The translations under genes were made by a program, and so were the position numbers. DNA of 56,836 nucleotides. Source: Verrucomicrobiota bacterium. Its GTDB lineage: Bacteria > Verrucomicrobiota > Verrucomicrobiia > Chthoniobacterales > Terrimicrobiaceae. Location of the stretch: contig JAGWWS010000019.1 of assembly GCA_018970255.1 (NCBI GenBank), positions 1 through 56,836 on the forward strand, in the 5' to 3' direction. Below, in pieces: positions 47,689-56,071 of the stretch; position 1 is the first letter of the stretch; every line of letters starts with the position of its first letter. Below the pieces are notes generated by a model, which was not told the origin of the DNA, ran no database searches, and saw only the letters and a program-made list of their open reading frames with translations.

Positions 47689-48564
47689 ATGGAAACATCC
47701 ACCATCGACACCCCCGCCGAGGAGTCCCTCCTCACCGGGGCCGATCCCAGCGCCGCGCCCGCGGCACCGTCGCAGCCGCCCGCAGCGGACGCATCCACCA
47801 CGCAACCCGCCGCAGGATTTGTCAATCCCGACGGCACCTTCTCGGACAAGTGGCTCGACGCCCTGCCCGAGGACGCCAAGGAATACAAGGACACGCTGGC
47901 AAAATACAAAAGCGTTCCCGACATGGCCAAGGCGCTTGCCAACGCCAACCAGCTTATCGGGAAAAAGCTCGGCGTCCCGAACGAGAAATCCTCGCCCGAG
48001 GAAATCGCCGCCTACCGCAAGGCCGCCGGCATTCCCGACACGCTGGAGGACTACAAGTTCGCTCCCGATGCGCTGCCCGAGGGCATGGAGTGGAGCGACG
48101 AATTCGCGAAGCCCTTTGCCGAGGTCGCCCACAGGCACAACATCCCGCCCGCAGCCATGAAGGCGCTCGCAAACCAATTCACCGTTTACGAGAAATTCAA
48201 GGTCGAGGCCATCCAAGGCGCCTACGAAAAGCAGCGCACCGAGGCCGTCCAAACGCTCCAGAAAGAATGGGGCGGCGAATTCGCGAAGAACATCGGGATC
48301 GCCAAACAGGCCGCCAAAATGGCCGGCGTGGATGCGAATTCCCACGGGTTCAGCGACCCGGAGGTTGTGCGCGGTTTTGTCCGCCTTGCCGGCATGATGG
48401 GCGAGGACCGGGTCGGACGCGGCGCCACCTCCGTCGATTTCCTGGCCGGCAAGGCCCGCGCCAACGACATTATGAAAAACCCGGAAAACCCTTGGCACAA
48501 ACGCTACCAAGAGGGCGACCGCGAGGCCGCCGCCCTTGTCACCTCCCTGCTCCGGCAGGGCTGA
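47689..48564 (+). CDS. Scaffold protein
   Basis: 291 residues. The N-terminus is Ala/Pro-rich; after about 55 come conserved pieces (LPEDAKEYKDTLAKYKSVPD; LGVPNEKSSPEEIAAYRKA) and helices up to a C-terminal part (WHKRYQEGDREAAALVTSLL). It stands directly before the capsid gene, so it should guide coat assembly and then leave the head. Confidence 0.75.
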   Translation: METSTIDTPAEESLLTGADPSAAPAAPSQPPAADASTTQPAAGFVNPDGTFSDKWLDALPEDAKEYKDTLAKYKSVPDMAKALANANQLIGKKLGVPNEKSSPEEIAAYRKAAGIPDTLEDYKFAPDALPEGMEWSDEFAKPFAEVAHRHNIPPAAMKALANQFTVYEKFKVEAIQGAYEKQRTEAVQTLQKEWGGEFAKNIGIAKQAAKMAGVDANSHGFSDPEVVRGFVRLAGMMGEDRVGRGATSVDFLAGKARANDIMKNPENPWHKRYQEGDREAAALVTSLLRQG

Positions 48565-48579
48565 CACGCACCCCCTTGC

Positions 48580-48650
48580 CGCAGGATGGAGAAACGGTAT
48601 CTCACGAGGCCCATAACCTCGGGTTCCGGGTTCGACCCCCGGTCCTGCTA
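48580..48650 (+). tRNA. tRNA-Met (CAT)
   Basis: Cloverleaf with acceptor CGCAGGA/TCCTGCT (position 1-72 unpaired, C and T), anticodon stem CGAGG/CCTCG with loop CCCATAA, anticodon CAT at 48612-48614, T arm CCGGG TTCGACC CCCGG, discriminator A48650. No CCA encoded. The acceptor is identical to that of the tRNA at 230-301. It lies between scaffold and capsid genes, followed by T7. Confidence 0.85.
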
Positions 48651-48666
48651 TTTTTTTGAAAAAAAG

Positions 48667-48680
48667 TTTTGACTGATACC
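48667..48680 (+). promoter_or_regulatory. TTTTGACTGATACC motif, copy 4
   Basis: Exact copy between tRNA and capsid gene. The gap 48651-48823 has no gene; it may hold the capsid promoter or leader. Confidence 0.5.
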
Positions 48681-48811
48681 GCGCCATGCGGTAATCCTCA
48701 CCCCGTTAGAGCAGACACCTCCTTGCGAGCCTGCTCCCGCAAAACCCGCAGCCGAAGACCCCGCAGGGACACTCGGAAGGCGAAGGGAGCAACCGAAACG
48801 CAACCACAACC

Positions 48812-48818
48812 AAGGAGG
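48812..48818 (+). promoter_or_regulatory. Strong Shine-Dalgarno of capsid gene
   Basis: AAGGAGG, five bases before ATG 48824. It stands out because most genes in the window have none; the next gene also has AAGGAG. High translation of virion genes is the likely reason. Confidence 0.8.
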
Positions 48819-48823
48819 ACAAA

Positions 48824-49726
48824 ATGTCCGCTCTCACACAAATTCCCGAACACTACACGACCCAGTTCGACACGAACTGGAAACACCTCGTGCAGCAGAA
48901 AAACTCCAAGCTGCGCGAATATGTCACCCTCGACCAGGTCCAAGGCAAGGAGAAGTCCTACAACCAACTGGCCGAATCATCCATGCAGCTCATCACGAGC
49001 CGCAGCGGCGAAACCCGCATCACCGACCAGGCCACCGCGAAACGCTGGGTCCGCCCGAAAGGCTACGACACGGCGAAGCTCTTCGACGAGTTCGACGAGC
49101 AGCTCCTCGGCGAAGTCGTGCTGCCCACCAGCCCGGTCGTGCAAAGCCACGCCGCGGCCTACGCCCGCACCTGCGACTCGATCATCATCGACGCCCTCGG
49201 AGGCACCGCCTACACCGGAGAGTCCGGCACCACCGCCACCTCGCTTCCCGGCACCCAGAAGGTCGCCGTCAACTATGTCGAGTCCGGCGCAGCCGCCAAC
49301 TCCGGCCTCACCATCGCCAAGCTCCGCGCCGCGAAGTTCATCCTTGATTCCAACGATGTGGACGAGGAGGAGGAGCGCATCATCGTGGTCAGCGCCAAGC
49401 AGCTCCAAGACCTGCTCCGCACCACCGAGATCACCTCGGCGGACTTCAACAGCGTCAAGGCGCTCGTGGACGGCAGCGTGAACACCTTCATGGGATTCCG
49501 CTTCCGCCGCACCCAGCTCCTGCCGCTCGTATCCGCCACCGATGTCCGCAGCGTCTATGTGTATGTCAAATCCGGCGTCGTCCTGGCCGAGCGCGGCCTC
49601 AAGACCCACCTCGACATCCGCACGGACCTCTCGCACTCCCTGCAAATCCGCTCCGTGGCCAACCTCGGCGCGACCCGCATGGAGGAGAAAAAGGTCGTCG
49701 AAATCGCCTGCGACGAATCGCCGTAG
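48824..49726 (+). CDS. Major capsid protein, module 2
   Basis: 300 residues. YTTQFDTNWKHLVQQKNSKL opens the protein and RTQLLPLVSATDVRSVYVYV lies late, as in the capsid group of podoviruses with a scaffold gene in front. The C-terminus (LQIRSVANLGATRMEEKKVV) is also typical. The call rests on recognisable pieces, gene order and the strong ribosome site. Confidence 0.85.
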   Translation: MSALTQIPEHYTTQFDTNWKHLVQQKNSKLREYVTLDQVQGKEKSYNQLAESSMQLITSRSGETRITDQATAKRWVRPKGYDTAKLFDEFDEQLLGEVVLPTSPVVQSHAAAYARTCDSIIIDALGGTAYTGESGTTATSLPGTQKVAVNYVESGAAANSGLTIAKLRAAKFILDSNDVDEEEERIIVVSAKQLQDLLRTTEITSADFNSVKALVDGSVNTFMGFRFRRTQLLPLVSATDVRSVYVYVKSGVVLAERGLKTHLDIRTDLSHSLQIRSVANLGATRMEEKKVVEIACDESP

Positions 49727-49769
49727 TCCTTCGATACCAGCGCAACCACCAACCAAGGAGAAATAGTAT

Positions 49770-50237
49770 ATGGCTACATTCTACACAGCAGAAGCAACCA
49801 CGCAGAACACCGGCGAACTCAAGAGCCGGGTGCAGGGCGACCTCGCGAGCGGCGACATCCGCTACGCCGAGTTCACCTACACCTTCACCGGCACCGAGGC
49901 CGCCAGCGGCGACACCATCGAGATCGGCGACATCCCTGTCGGCGCCGTTGTCATCCCGGAACTCTCCCGGGTGGCCAACGAGGCGTCCATGGGCGGTTCC
50001 GCCCTCGCCATCACCAAGATCGGCGACTCGACCGACGACGACCGCTACTCGGCCACCAGCATCAGCATCCACTCCTCCAACGCCGGAGTGACCTCGCTGA
50101 CGCCCAATGTCGGGGCCAGCGTCATCCCGCGGTTCACCATCACCGCGGCCACCAAGAGGCTCGTGGCGACCTTCACGCGCACCAATGCCGCCACCGCCGG
50201 CAAGAAGATCGCGTTCGTGATCGCACACCGCATCTGA
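49770..50237 (+). CDS. Capsid-associated structural protein
   Basis: 155 residues, nearly all beta (YAEFTYTFTGTEAASGDTIE, IPVGAVVIPELSRVANEAS). It follows the capsid gene with its own AAGGAG site, so a decoration or head protein is likely. Confidence 0.65.
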   Translation: MATFYTAEATTQNTGELKSRVQGDLASGDIRYAEFTYTFTGTEAASGDTIEIGDIPVGAVVIPELSRVANEASMGGSALAITKIGDSTDDDRYSATSISIHSSNAGVTSLTPNVGASVIPRFTITAATKRLVATFTRTNAATAGKKIAFVIAHRI

Positions 50238-50286
50238 TCCACACCCCGCTGGCAGACCGGGAAATGTCTGCCACCCCTTTTTTGAA

Positions 50287-51582
50287 ATGACCACCGATGT
50301 CGATGTCTGCAACCTGGCACTCGCCCGTTTGGGCGATGCCCGGATTTCCTCGATGTCGGACGGGTCCGCGCAGGCCGCCTACTGCACGACCTTCTACGCG
50401 CACACGCTCAAGGAACTCCAGACCGACTACGATTGGCAGTTCTGCCGCAAGCTCGCCACCGCCACGGCCACCACCGCGCCCGCGTTCGGCTATTCCGCCG
50501 CCTACACCCTGCCCGCCGATTTCCTGCGCCTGCTCCGGGTCAACGGCATCGACGAGGACGAGAATTTCGGAAAATGGGAAATCGTCGGCGCGACCCTGCA
50601 CACCTCGCTCACCGCGCCCATCCAGATCGACTACATCGCCAATGTGACCACGGTCACCCTGTTCCCCCCGGTTTTCACCGAACTTTTTTCCCTCAAGCTC
50701 GCCGCAAATCTTGCGATGCCGCTCACCGGGTCCAAGGAACTCTTCACCCAGATCGCGGAAGCCTTTGCCGCAAACCTCCAGCGCCCCTCCGTCAAACAAC
50801 TCGTTATGACCAGCGCCCGGGAACGCACAGCGCCATCCACCAGCGTGGACGAGCTTTGCCGCCAGGCGATCCTGCGCCTCGGCACCGCGGACCAATTCGG
50901 CTCCAGCACCCAAGCCCAGCTCCTCGCCCAATCCCTCTACCCGCAGGTGCGCGATGCCCTGCTCCTCACCGGCTCGTGGACATGGGCCATGAAATCCACC
51001 ACCCTCACCGCGGACCCCCTCGCCCCCGAGTTCAAGTGGGACAACCGCTTCGCCCTCCCCTCCGATTGCCTGCGCGTTTTCCGGGTCGATGACACCCTTG
51101 CCGAGAGCAACGAGGAGGATTGGGAGGTCGCCGGGGACTACCTTCTCACCGACGCCACCTCCACCGCCCCCGATTGGAAAACCGGCCGCACCTACGCGGT
51201 CGGCAACGCCGTGGCCCAATCCGGCACCGTCTACCGCTGCCTTGCCGCCCACACCGCAGGCACCTTCGCCACAGACCTCGCCGCCGCCCGCTGGGCCGCC
51301 TGGACCGGCGATGTCCTCGCCATCGAGTATGTTTCCCGGGTCACTGACCCCGCCAAATTCGACTCCCTTTTCATCGACCTGCTCACGGCCAACCTCGCCG
51401 CCAAGCTCGCCGTTCCCATCACCGGGGATGCAGGCAAAGCCAAACTTTACGCCGCGGAGGCCGAAAACCTCCTCAAAAACCCAGCCATGCGCCGCGACTC
51501 CACCGAGCGCCGCTCGCGTGTCCGCCCCGCCTGGCTCAACTCCCGCCTCGTGGCCCAACGCGCCATCGGCGGCATTCCTTAA
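50287..51582 (+). CDS. Duplicated tail tubular protein A (gp11-like)
   Basis: 431 residues made of two similar halves. Half 1 has VDVCNLALARLGDARISSM, LPADFLRLLRV and LKLAANLAMPLTGS. Half 2 has VDELCRQAILRLGTADQFGS, LPSDCLRVFRV and LLTANLAAKLAVPITGD. Each matches the T7 gp11 pattern (helical tail-gatekeeper fold). Half 2 holds an insert with WKTGRTYAVGNAVAQSGTVY and HTAG then RWAAW, like a small carbohydrate-binding module. Forms the ring between portal and nozzle. Confidence 0.8.
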   Translation: MTTDVDVCNLALARLGDARISSMSDGSAQAAYCTTFYAHTLKELQTDYDWQFCRKLATATATTAPAFGYSAAYTLPADFLRLLRVNGIDEDENFGKWEIVGATLHTSLTAPIQIDYIANVTTVTLFPPVFTELFSLKLAANLAMPLTGSKELFTQIAEAFAANLQRPSVKQLVMTSARERTAPSTSVDELCRQAILRLGTADQFGSSTQAQLLAQSLYPQVRDALLLTGSWTWAMKSTTLTADPLAPEFKWDNRFALPSDCLRVFRVDDTLAESNEEDWEVAGDYLLTDATSTAPDWKTGRTYAVGNAVAQSGTVYRCLAAHTAGTFATDLAAARWAAWTGDVLAIEYVSRVTDPAKFDSLFIDLLTANLAAKLAVPITGDAGKAKLYAAEAENLLKNPAMRRDSTERRSRVRPAWLNSRLVAQRAIGGIP

Positions 51583-51585
51583 ACC

Positions 51586-51831
51586 ATGAGAATCGCAGAC
51601 TACCAACCCACCGTCACAGACATCACCGCAACCGGCGTCACGCCCGCCGGCGCCCCGGCGCTCCTTCCGGTCCAGTTCCCGGCTTGGGACTACCGGGAGT
51701 TCACCCATGTCAACGGAAACACCACGAGCGTGGTTTACAAAAAAGGCGGCGCTGCCGGAACCGTCGTTGCCACGCAAACCCTCACTTGGTCGAACAACCT
51801 GCCCGCCACCGAAGCAATCACTTACCCTTAA
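51586..51831 (+). CDS. Small beta protein
   Basis: 81 residues (MRIADYQPTVTDITATG). Likely a strand-rich attachment protein for the fibre encoded next; not recognised otherwise. Starts three bases after the tail tube gene. Confidence 0.5.
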   Translation: MRIADYQPTVTDITATGVTPAGAPALLPVQFPAWDYREFTHVNGNTTSVVYKKGGAAGTVVATQTLTWSNNLPATEAITYP

Positions 51832-51834
51832 CCC

Positions 51835-53694
51835 ATGGCCTACCGCTTCAACCCCTTCACCTCGCAGCTTGACTTCTACCAAGAAGACACCCAATTCGTC
51901 TCCTCCGGCGGCATTGCGAACCTCACCAGCGGCCAGCAGGATTTGATCCGCGAAGGCAGCATCGTCACCACCACCGACGGCCGCCGCTGGGTCTACTCCG
52001 GCACCGGGTCGAAAAACCTTGAAGCCAGCTATGTCGAACTTGCCGACATCACCCCCGAGTGGTCGGTCATCGCCGGCAAGCCCTCCATCCCCACCGCAGC
52101 CCCCGCCGCCGGGCAAATCATGGCCGGCAACGCAGTCGGCACCGCATTTGCCACGGTCAGCGTCAGCGGCGATGCCACCCTCGCCGCCACCGGCGCCCTC
52201 ACCATAGCAAACAACGCCGTCACCACCGCCAAGCTCGCAGACAACTCTGTCACCTCTGCGAAAATCGCCAATGGCACCATTACGAATGACGATATGTTTG
52301 CCAACGCCGCCATCGGCCTTGCCAAGCTCGCCAACCTTCCCAGCGGACAGGTCGTTGTCGGGAATGCAACCAATGTCCCCACCGCCACAGCCATTTCCGG
52401 GGACGCCACCCTCTCCAACACCGGCGCCCTCACGATCTCTGCCGGAGCCATTGGCACCTCCAAGCTCGGGGGCGACATCACCACAGCGGGCAAAGCCCTT
52501 TTGGATGATGTAGACGCCGCCGCGCAGCGAAGCACCCTCGGCCTCGGGAATAGCTCCACGCTCAATGTCGGCACCACCACCGGCACCGTCGCCGCCGGGG
52601 ACGACTCCCGCCTCTCCGACGCCCGCACACCGACCGCCCACACCCACGGCAACATCACCAACGACGGCAAGATCGGCATCACCTCCGGCCTCCCCGTTGT
52701 CACCACCACCTCCGGCGCCCTCACCACCCTCCCCCTCGGCACCGCCGGCCAGGCTCTCGTCGTCAACTCCGGCGCCACCGCCCTTGAATTCGCCACTCCC
52801 GCAGGCGGCGTCACCTCCGTCACAGGCACATCCCCCATCGCATCCTCTGGCGGCACGACTCCTGCGATTAGCATTGCAGACGCGGCTGCGGATGGAACCA
52901 CGAAAGGCGCGGCGGCATTTAATGCATCCGATTTCAACTCTGCTTCGGGAGTCATCTCAATCGACTATACGAATGGTCAATCTGCTTCCGCATCCAACAA
53001 AGGTTTCCTCGCTTCTACGGATTGGACTACCTTTAACAACAAGATCGGCACGGGAGCCTACACCACGCAGACCGGGCTGACGATGAACACCTCCCGCTTG
53101 TTGGGCAGAACTACGGCAAGCTCTGGTGCGGCGGAAGAAATTAGCATTGGAACCGGGCTTTCGCTCACATCTGGAACCCTTTCAGTTACGGGTGGAGGAT
53201 CAACAAATATTTGGATTCCCGCCAGCGCATGGATACCCCGCACGACCAACGGCTGCGGAGTAGACTCCCGTGAACTCGCCACCAACCGCACGAACTGGGA
53301 CGAACTCCTATTCGACGCAGGCACGGATGAATTCGCCCAAGCCCTCACGATCCTGCCAAACAACTACAATTTAGGCACGATCACGGCTCGCTTCTACTGG
53401 ACAGGAAGCGGAGCCACAGACGCCACCGATGATGTCATCTGGGGAATCCAAGCCCGCGCCTTCGCGGATGCTGATGACTTGGACATCGCATTCGGAACAG
53501 CCCAGACAGTCACCGACACGCTTGCTGTGATCAACGATATGCAGATCAGCGCAGCGACCAGCGCGGTCACGATTGGCGGAACACCCGCAGCCAACCGCCC
53601 GATTCTCTTCCAAATCTACCGCGATGCAGACGCAGGCGGCGACAACTACGGGCATGATGCAAGGCTCCTCGGCGTGGAAATCCTCTTCAACTAA
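51835..53694 (+). CDS. Tail fibre protein, module 2
   Basis: 619 residues. MAYRFNPFTSQLDFYQ is the usual start of phage fibres. The stalk has repeats (AVTTAKLADNSVTSAKIANG; GDATLSNTGALTIS) and RLSDARTPTAHTH, then a Ser/Gly-rich shaft. From about residue 455 (IWIPASAWIPRTTNGCG) the head domain begins, which fits a receptor-binding or sugar-binding beta fold. DNA changes to a less biased style near 52860, so the head may have been exchanged. Confidence 0.8.
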   Translation: MAYRFNPFTSQLDFYQEDTQFVSSGGIANLTSGQQDLIREGSIVTTTDGRRWVYSGTGSKNLEASYVELADITPEWSVIAGKPSIPTAAPAAGQIMAGNAVGTAFATVSVSGDATLAATGALTIANNAVTTAKLADNSVTSAKIANGTITNDDMFANAAIGLAKLANLPSGQVVVGNATNVPTATAISGDATLSNTGALTISAGAIGTSKLGGDITTAGKALLDDVDAAAQRSTLGLGNSSTLNVGTTTGTVAAGDDSRLSDARTPTAHTHGNITNDGKIGITSGLPVVTTTSGALTTLPLGTAGQALVVNSGATALEFATPAGGVTSVTGTSPIASSGGTTPAISIADAAADGTTKGAAAFNASDFNSASGVISIDYTNGQSASASNKGFLASTDWTTFNNKIGTGAYTTQTGLTMNTSRLLGRTTASSGAAEEISIGTGLSLTSGTLSVTGGGSTNIWIPASAWIPRTTNGCGVDSRELATNRTNWDELLFDAGTDEFAQALTILPNNYNLGTITARFYWTGSGATDATDDVIWGIQARAFADADDLDIAFGTAQTVTDTLAVINDMQISAATSAVTIGGTPAANRPILFQIYRDADAGGDNYGHDARLLGVEILFN

Positions 53695-54422
53695 TGAGAG
53701 CGCGGCACAGGCATTTTAATCCAAGATTTGCTGGAGCCGATTTGGTTCTTGATAGCCGTTACATAAATCAAGCCGACAATACAGCAGTCACATCATGGGC
53801 AGATCGAAGTGCAAATGCATTTAATGCTGACCAAACAACTCCAGCAAATCAACCTACATTTCAAACAAACGAAGTTGCAAGCAATGGGGTTGTAAGATTT
53901 GACGGAAGTAATGACTTCTTAACTTGTGGTGATAATTTAGATATTTTAACAAGAAGCGTTACAATGATTGGAGTTGCAAAGTTTGCATCAACAGCAGAAG
54001 GATGTATTTGTGGTAAAGCTGCCGCAATAGGGGCCGCTGGAAGATATTCAATACACAGAACAGGATCAAGTTTTAGGGCTTTATGGAACGATGTTGGAAC
54101 TTTTCCTACTGATAAAGCCTCAGACACAAGCACATCTTGGCGAATAAATACTCAAACAGTTGAGCGAAATGTTGCAAATACTTTGTTTTGGGACGGCGCT
54201 CAACAAGCACAACAGACAGGGTTGAGTGGAACTACAAGTTATGACACAATTTTTCCTTTTTTTGTAGGAGCTTATCAAAGTCCTAATTCAACAGGAACCC
54301 CTCCAATAATTCCAATAAACGGAGATATTGCACAAGTTGTTGTAATGTTTTCTTTCAATACTCCACTCCGCCGCCGCCTTGAACACGCCGCCGCTTATTC
54401 CTTCAAAATCGCCTGCTCATAA
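53694..54422 (+). CDS. Concanavalin/LamG-like protein, AT-rich
   Basis: 242 residues. ADLVLDSRYINQADNTAVTS, VVRFDGSNDFLTCGDNLDIL and VTMIGVAKFAST match LamG/concanavalin-like domains, and PLRRRLEHAAAYSFKIA is the common closing helix. Codons are AT-rich except for the last 60 bases, which return to the GC-rich style. The start shares a base with the fibre stop. Confidence 0.65.
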   Translation: MRARHRHFNPRFAGADLVLDSRYINQADNTAVTSWADRSANAFNADQTTPANQPTFQTNEVASNGVVRFDGSNDFLTCGDNLDILTRSVTMIGVAKFASTAEGCICGKAAAIGAAGRYSIHRTGSSFRALWNDVGTFPTDKASDTSTSWRINTQTVERNVANTLFWDGAQQAQQTGLSGTTSYDTIFPFFVGAYQSPNSTGTPPIIPINGDIAQVVVMFSFNTPLRRRLEHAAAYSFKIACS

Positions 54423-54425
54423 AAT

Positions 54426-54488
54426 ATGAAAACATATCTCACCCTCGACAAACAACTCCGCTCCGAAACCGAACTTTCTCATAAATAA
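54426..54488 (+). pseudogene. Truncated GC-rich start of the next gene
   Basis: Codes MKTYLTLDKQLRSETELSHK and stops. The first 15 codons match those of the intact gene at 54494 (MKTYLKLDSQLRSET), but in the GC-rich style of module 2. It is a broken homologue, cut where the AT-rich sequence begins. Confidence 0.7.
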
Positions 54489-54493
54489 AAATC

Positions 54494-54910
54494 ATGAAAA
54501 CTTATCTTAAATTAGACAGCCAACTCCGTTCAGAAACCGATCAAACAATTGTTGCAAATCTTGTTCGCAAAGGTTGGACTGAAGTTCCCCAGCCTTCATT
54601 CAATCCTTCTACGGAGCTTTGTGAATGGGTCGGAGGTTCTTGGCAAGTCCAGCCAATTCCTGTTCAAAATTATACAGCAGAACAATGGCTGGAGAAAGAA
54701 GGTTATTCTGGAAACCGTCCCACAGTTCTTCTGTATCAGAAAATGCGCTTGGATGCCACCAATCAAACTTCTCCAAAGCTTTCTGCTGTTCAGAGTTGGT
54801 TGGAATCAATGATTGCTGCAGCCACTGCTCCAGCCACTTCTGATTGGCCTTCTGCTCCTCATAGCTTTGAAGAAACTTTGCACGAGACTCTAGCAGTCCT
54901 TGCAAATTGA
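54494..54910 (+). CDS. Small phage tail protein (fibre-associated)
   Basis: 138 residues, AT-rich. The first half (TIVANLVRKGWTEVPQPSFN, VGGSWQVQPIPVQNYTAEQW) resembles small fibre-chaperone or tail-accessory proteins; the second half is helical. Place after a fibre and LamG gene supports that. The family is not certain. Confidence 0.55.
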   Translation: MKTYLKLDSQLRSETDQTIVANLVRKGWTEVPQPSFNPSTELCEWVGGSWQVQPIPVQNYTAEQWLEKEGYSGNRPTVLLYQKMRLDATNQTSPKLSAVQSWLESMIAAATAPATSDWPSAPHSFEETLHETLAVLAN

Positions 54911-54931
54911 ATTTAGAAAGGAACCAAAGTC

Positions 54932-55054
54932 ATGAGTCGTGAATCCAACCAAAGACGCAAGGAAGTTAAAAAGCCCAAACAAGCAGGTTCAAAGTCTTCC
55001 CAAAAGGGAGCTGTTAAAAAGAAGAACAAAAAGCAATCTTCTATGAAGCCTTAA
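54932..55054 (+). CDS. Very small basic protein
   Basis: 40 residues: MSRESNQRRKEVKKPKQAGS then a Lys/Ser-rich tail ending SSMKP. Highly basic and disordered, perhaps nucleic-acid binding. A GGAACC element lies 12 bases upstream. It converges with and overlaps the gene at 55041 by 14 bases. Confidence 0.45.
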   Translation: MSRESNQRRKEVKKPKQAGSKSSQKGAVKKKNKKQSSMKP

Positions 55055-55532
55055 AAGCTTCTAAAAGGATCTCCAAAGGAGACTTTTGTTTGACAGTCTC
55101 TGCAGGTTGTTTAATTTCTTCTTGATAATCTCCATAAGGATCGTCGTTTAAGTTGCTTTGAATGACACTTGAAGGCACTTCTTGAACAGATGAAAAGAAC
55201 AAATGCGGAAGATCTTTTTGGACTCTTGCAACAATTGTGTTCAGGAGTAAAGATAAGAATAGATCTTTAGAACAACTGGCAACAAATTCTTCCACATCGG
55301 TCTTTTTAAACTTTCCGGAAAGTTGGTCAAATGGCTTTTCATAACCGAGAAAGACATAAAGAGGGAGGAACTTTAAGGTAATTTCAGCACAATCTTTGAT
55401 CACATGAGCTGCTGCCGGATTGTTAATTTGAATGCCAATCGAAGGGTTTTCTGAAGCTTTCTTGGCTGCATTGTAGAGCTTTGCTTGCTTCAGCGAACTA
55501 TTTTCAAAAAGGATTTTCAAGAAATTGATCAT
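55041..55532 (-). CDS. Hypothetical protein on minus strand
   Basis: 163 residues, the only minus-strand gene outside the HNH/repressor set. Helical with FLPLYVFLGYEKPFDQLSGK and LFLSLLLNTIVARVQKDLPH. Acidic C-terminal third. Not recognised; it belongs to the AT-rich region and points to a different genome organisation there. Confidence 0.6.
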   Translation of the reverse strand: MINFLKILFENSSLKQAKLYNAAKKASENPSIGIQINNPAAAHVIKDCAEITLKFLPLYVFLGYEKPFDQLSGKFKKTDVEEFVASCSKDLFLSLLLNTIVARVQKDLPHLFFSSVQEVPSSVIQSNLNDDPYGDYQEEIKQPAETVKQKSPLEILLEAFKAS

Positions 55533-55570
55533 AATCCTATTTAATTTGCAGATGAACTATAAATAATAAT

Positions 55571-56056
55571 ATGAAGAAGTTTGATTTAATTTTTGAAAAG
55601 CATTTGTGGGCTCTTAATGAACAAGAATATGTTACAGCAACGTTCGAAGATAACATTAATGCTCTTGTTAAGATTTTGAAGGATAATGATTATCTTTCTG
55701 CTGAGAAAGATGTTGATCAAGTTGTCAAAGGTTTGATGGCTCAACCAAAGAACGTTAAAGAAATTGTTTTGGATACAAAAGAACTGAGTCTTCCAGCAAT
55801 GAAGCTCCATGTCAAGCAAGAATCAGATTCAGAATCTTTCTCAGTCACCGTGATTAATCTCGAAAAGCCCGAAGAGCAAAAAGAATTTACGAACTCAATG
55901 CTCGAAACGATCTTTGACGATGTTGTGGAATATATCAAGACCACAGCTCTTCAAGGAATGGCTCCTGAAGCTGCTGTGGAAGAACTACCTGCAGACCAAA
56001 GTGCAGGAGCCCAGCCCGGAGGTTCTGAAAAAGGTTCAGCTCTCCCCGCTGTTTGA
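55571..56056 (+). CDS. Hypothetical protein, AT-rich region
   Basis: 161 residues. MKKFDLIFEKHLWALNEQEY is followed by a helical body (YLSAEKDVDQVVKGLMAQPK), strands (SESFSVTVINLEKPEEQKEF) and an acidic Pro/Gly tail. Similar small proteins may belong to large myoviruses, but I cannot name a family. It is separated from the minus-strand gene by 38 bases of AT-rich promoter-like DNA. Confidence 0.6.
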   Translation: MKKFDLIFEKHLWALNEQEYVTATFEDNINALVKILKDNDYLSAEKDVDQVVKGLMAQPKNVKEIVLDTKELSLPAMKLHVKQESDSESFSVTVINLEKPEEQKEFTNSMLETIFDDVVEYIKTTALQGMAPEAAVEELPADQSAGAQPGGSEKGSALPAV

Positions 56057-56071
56057 AGTTAAGTAGTTTGC

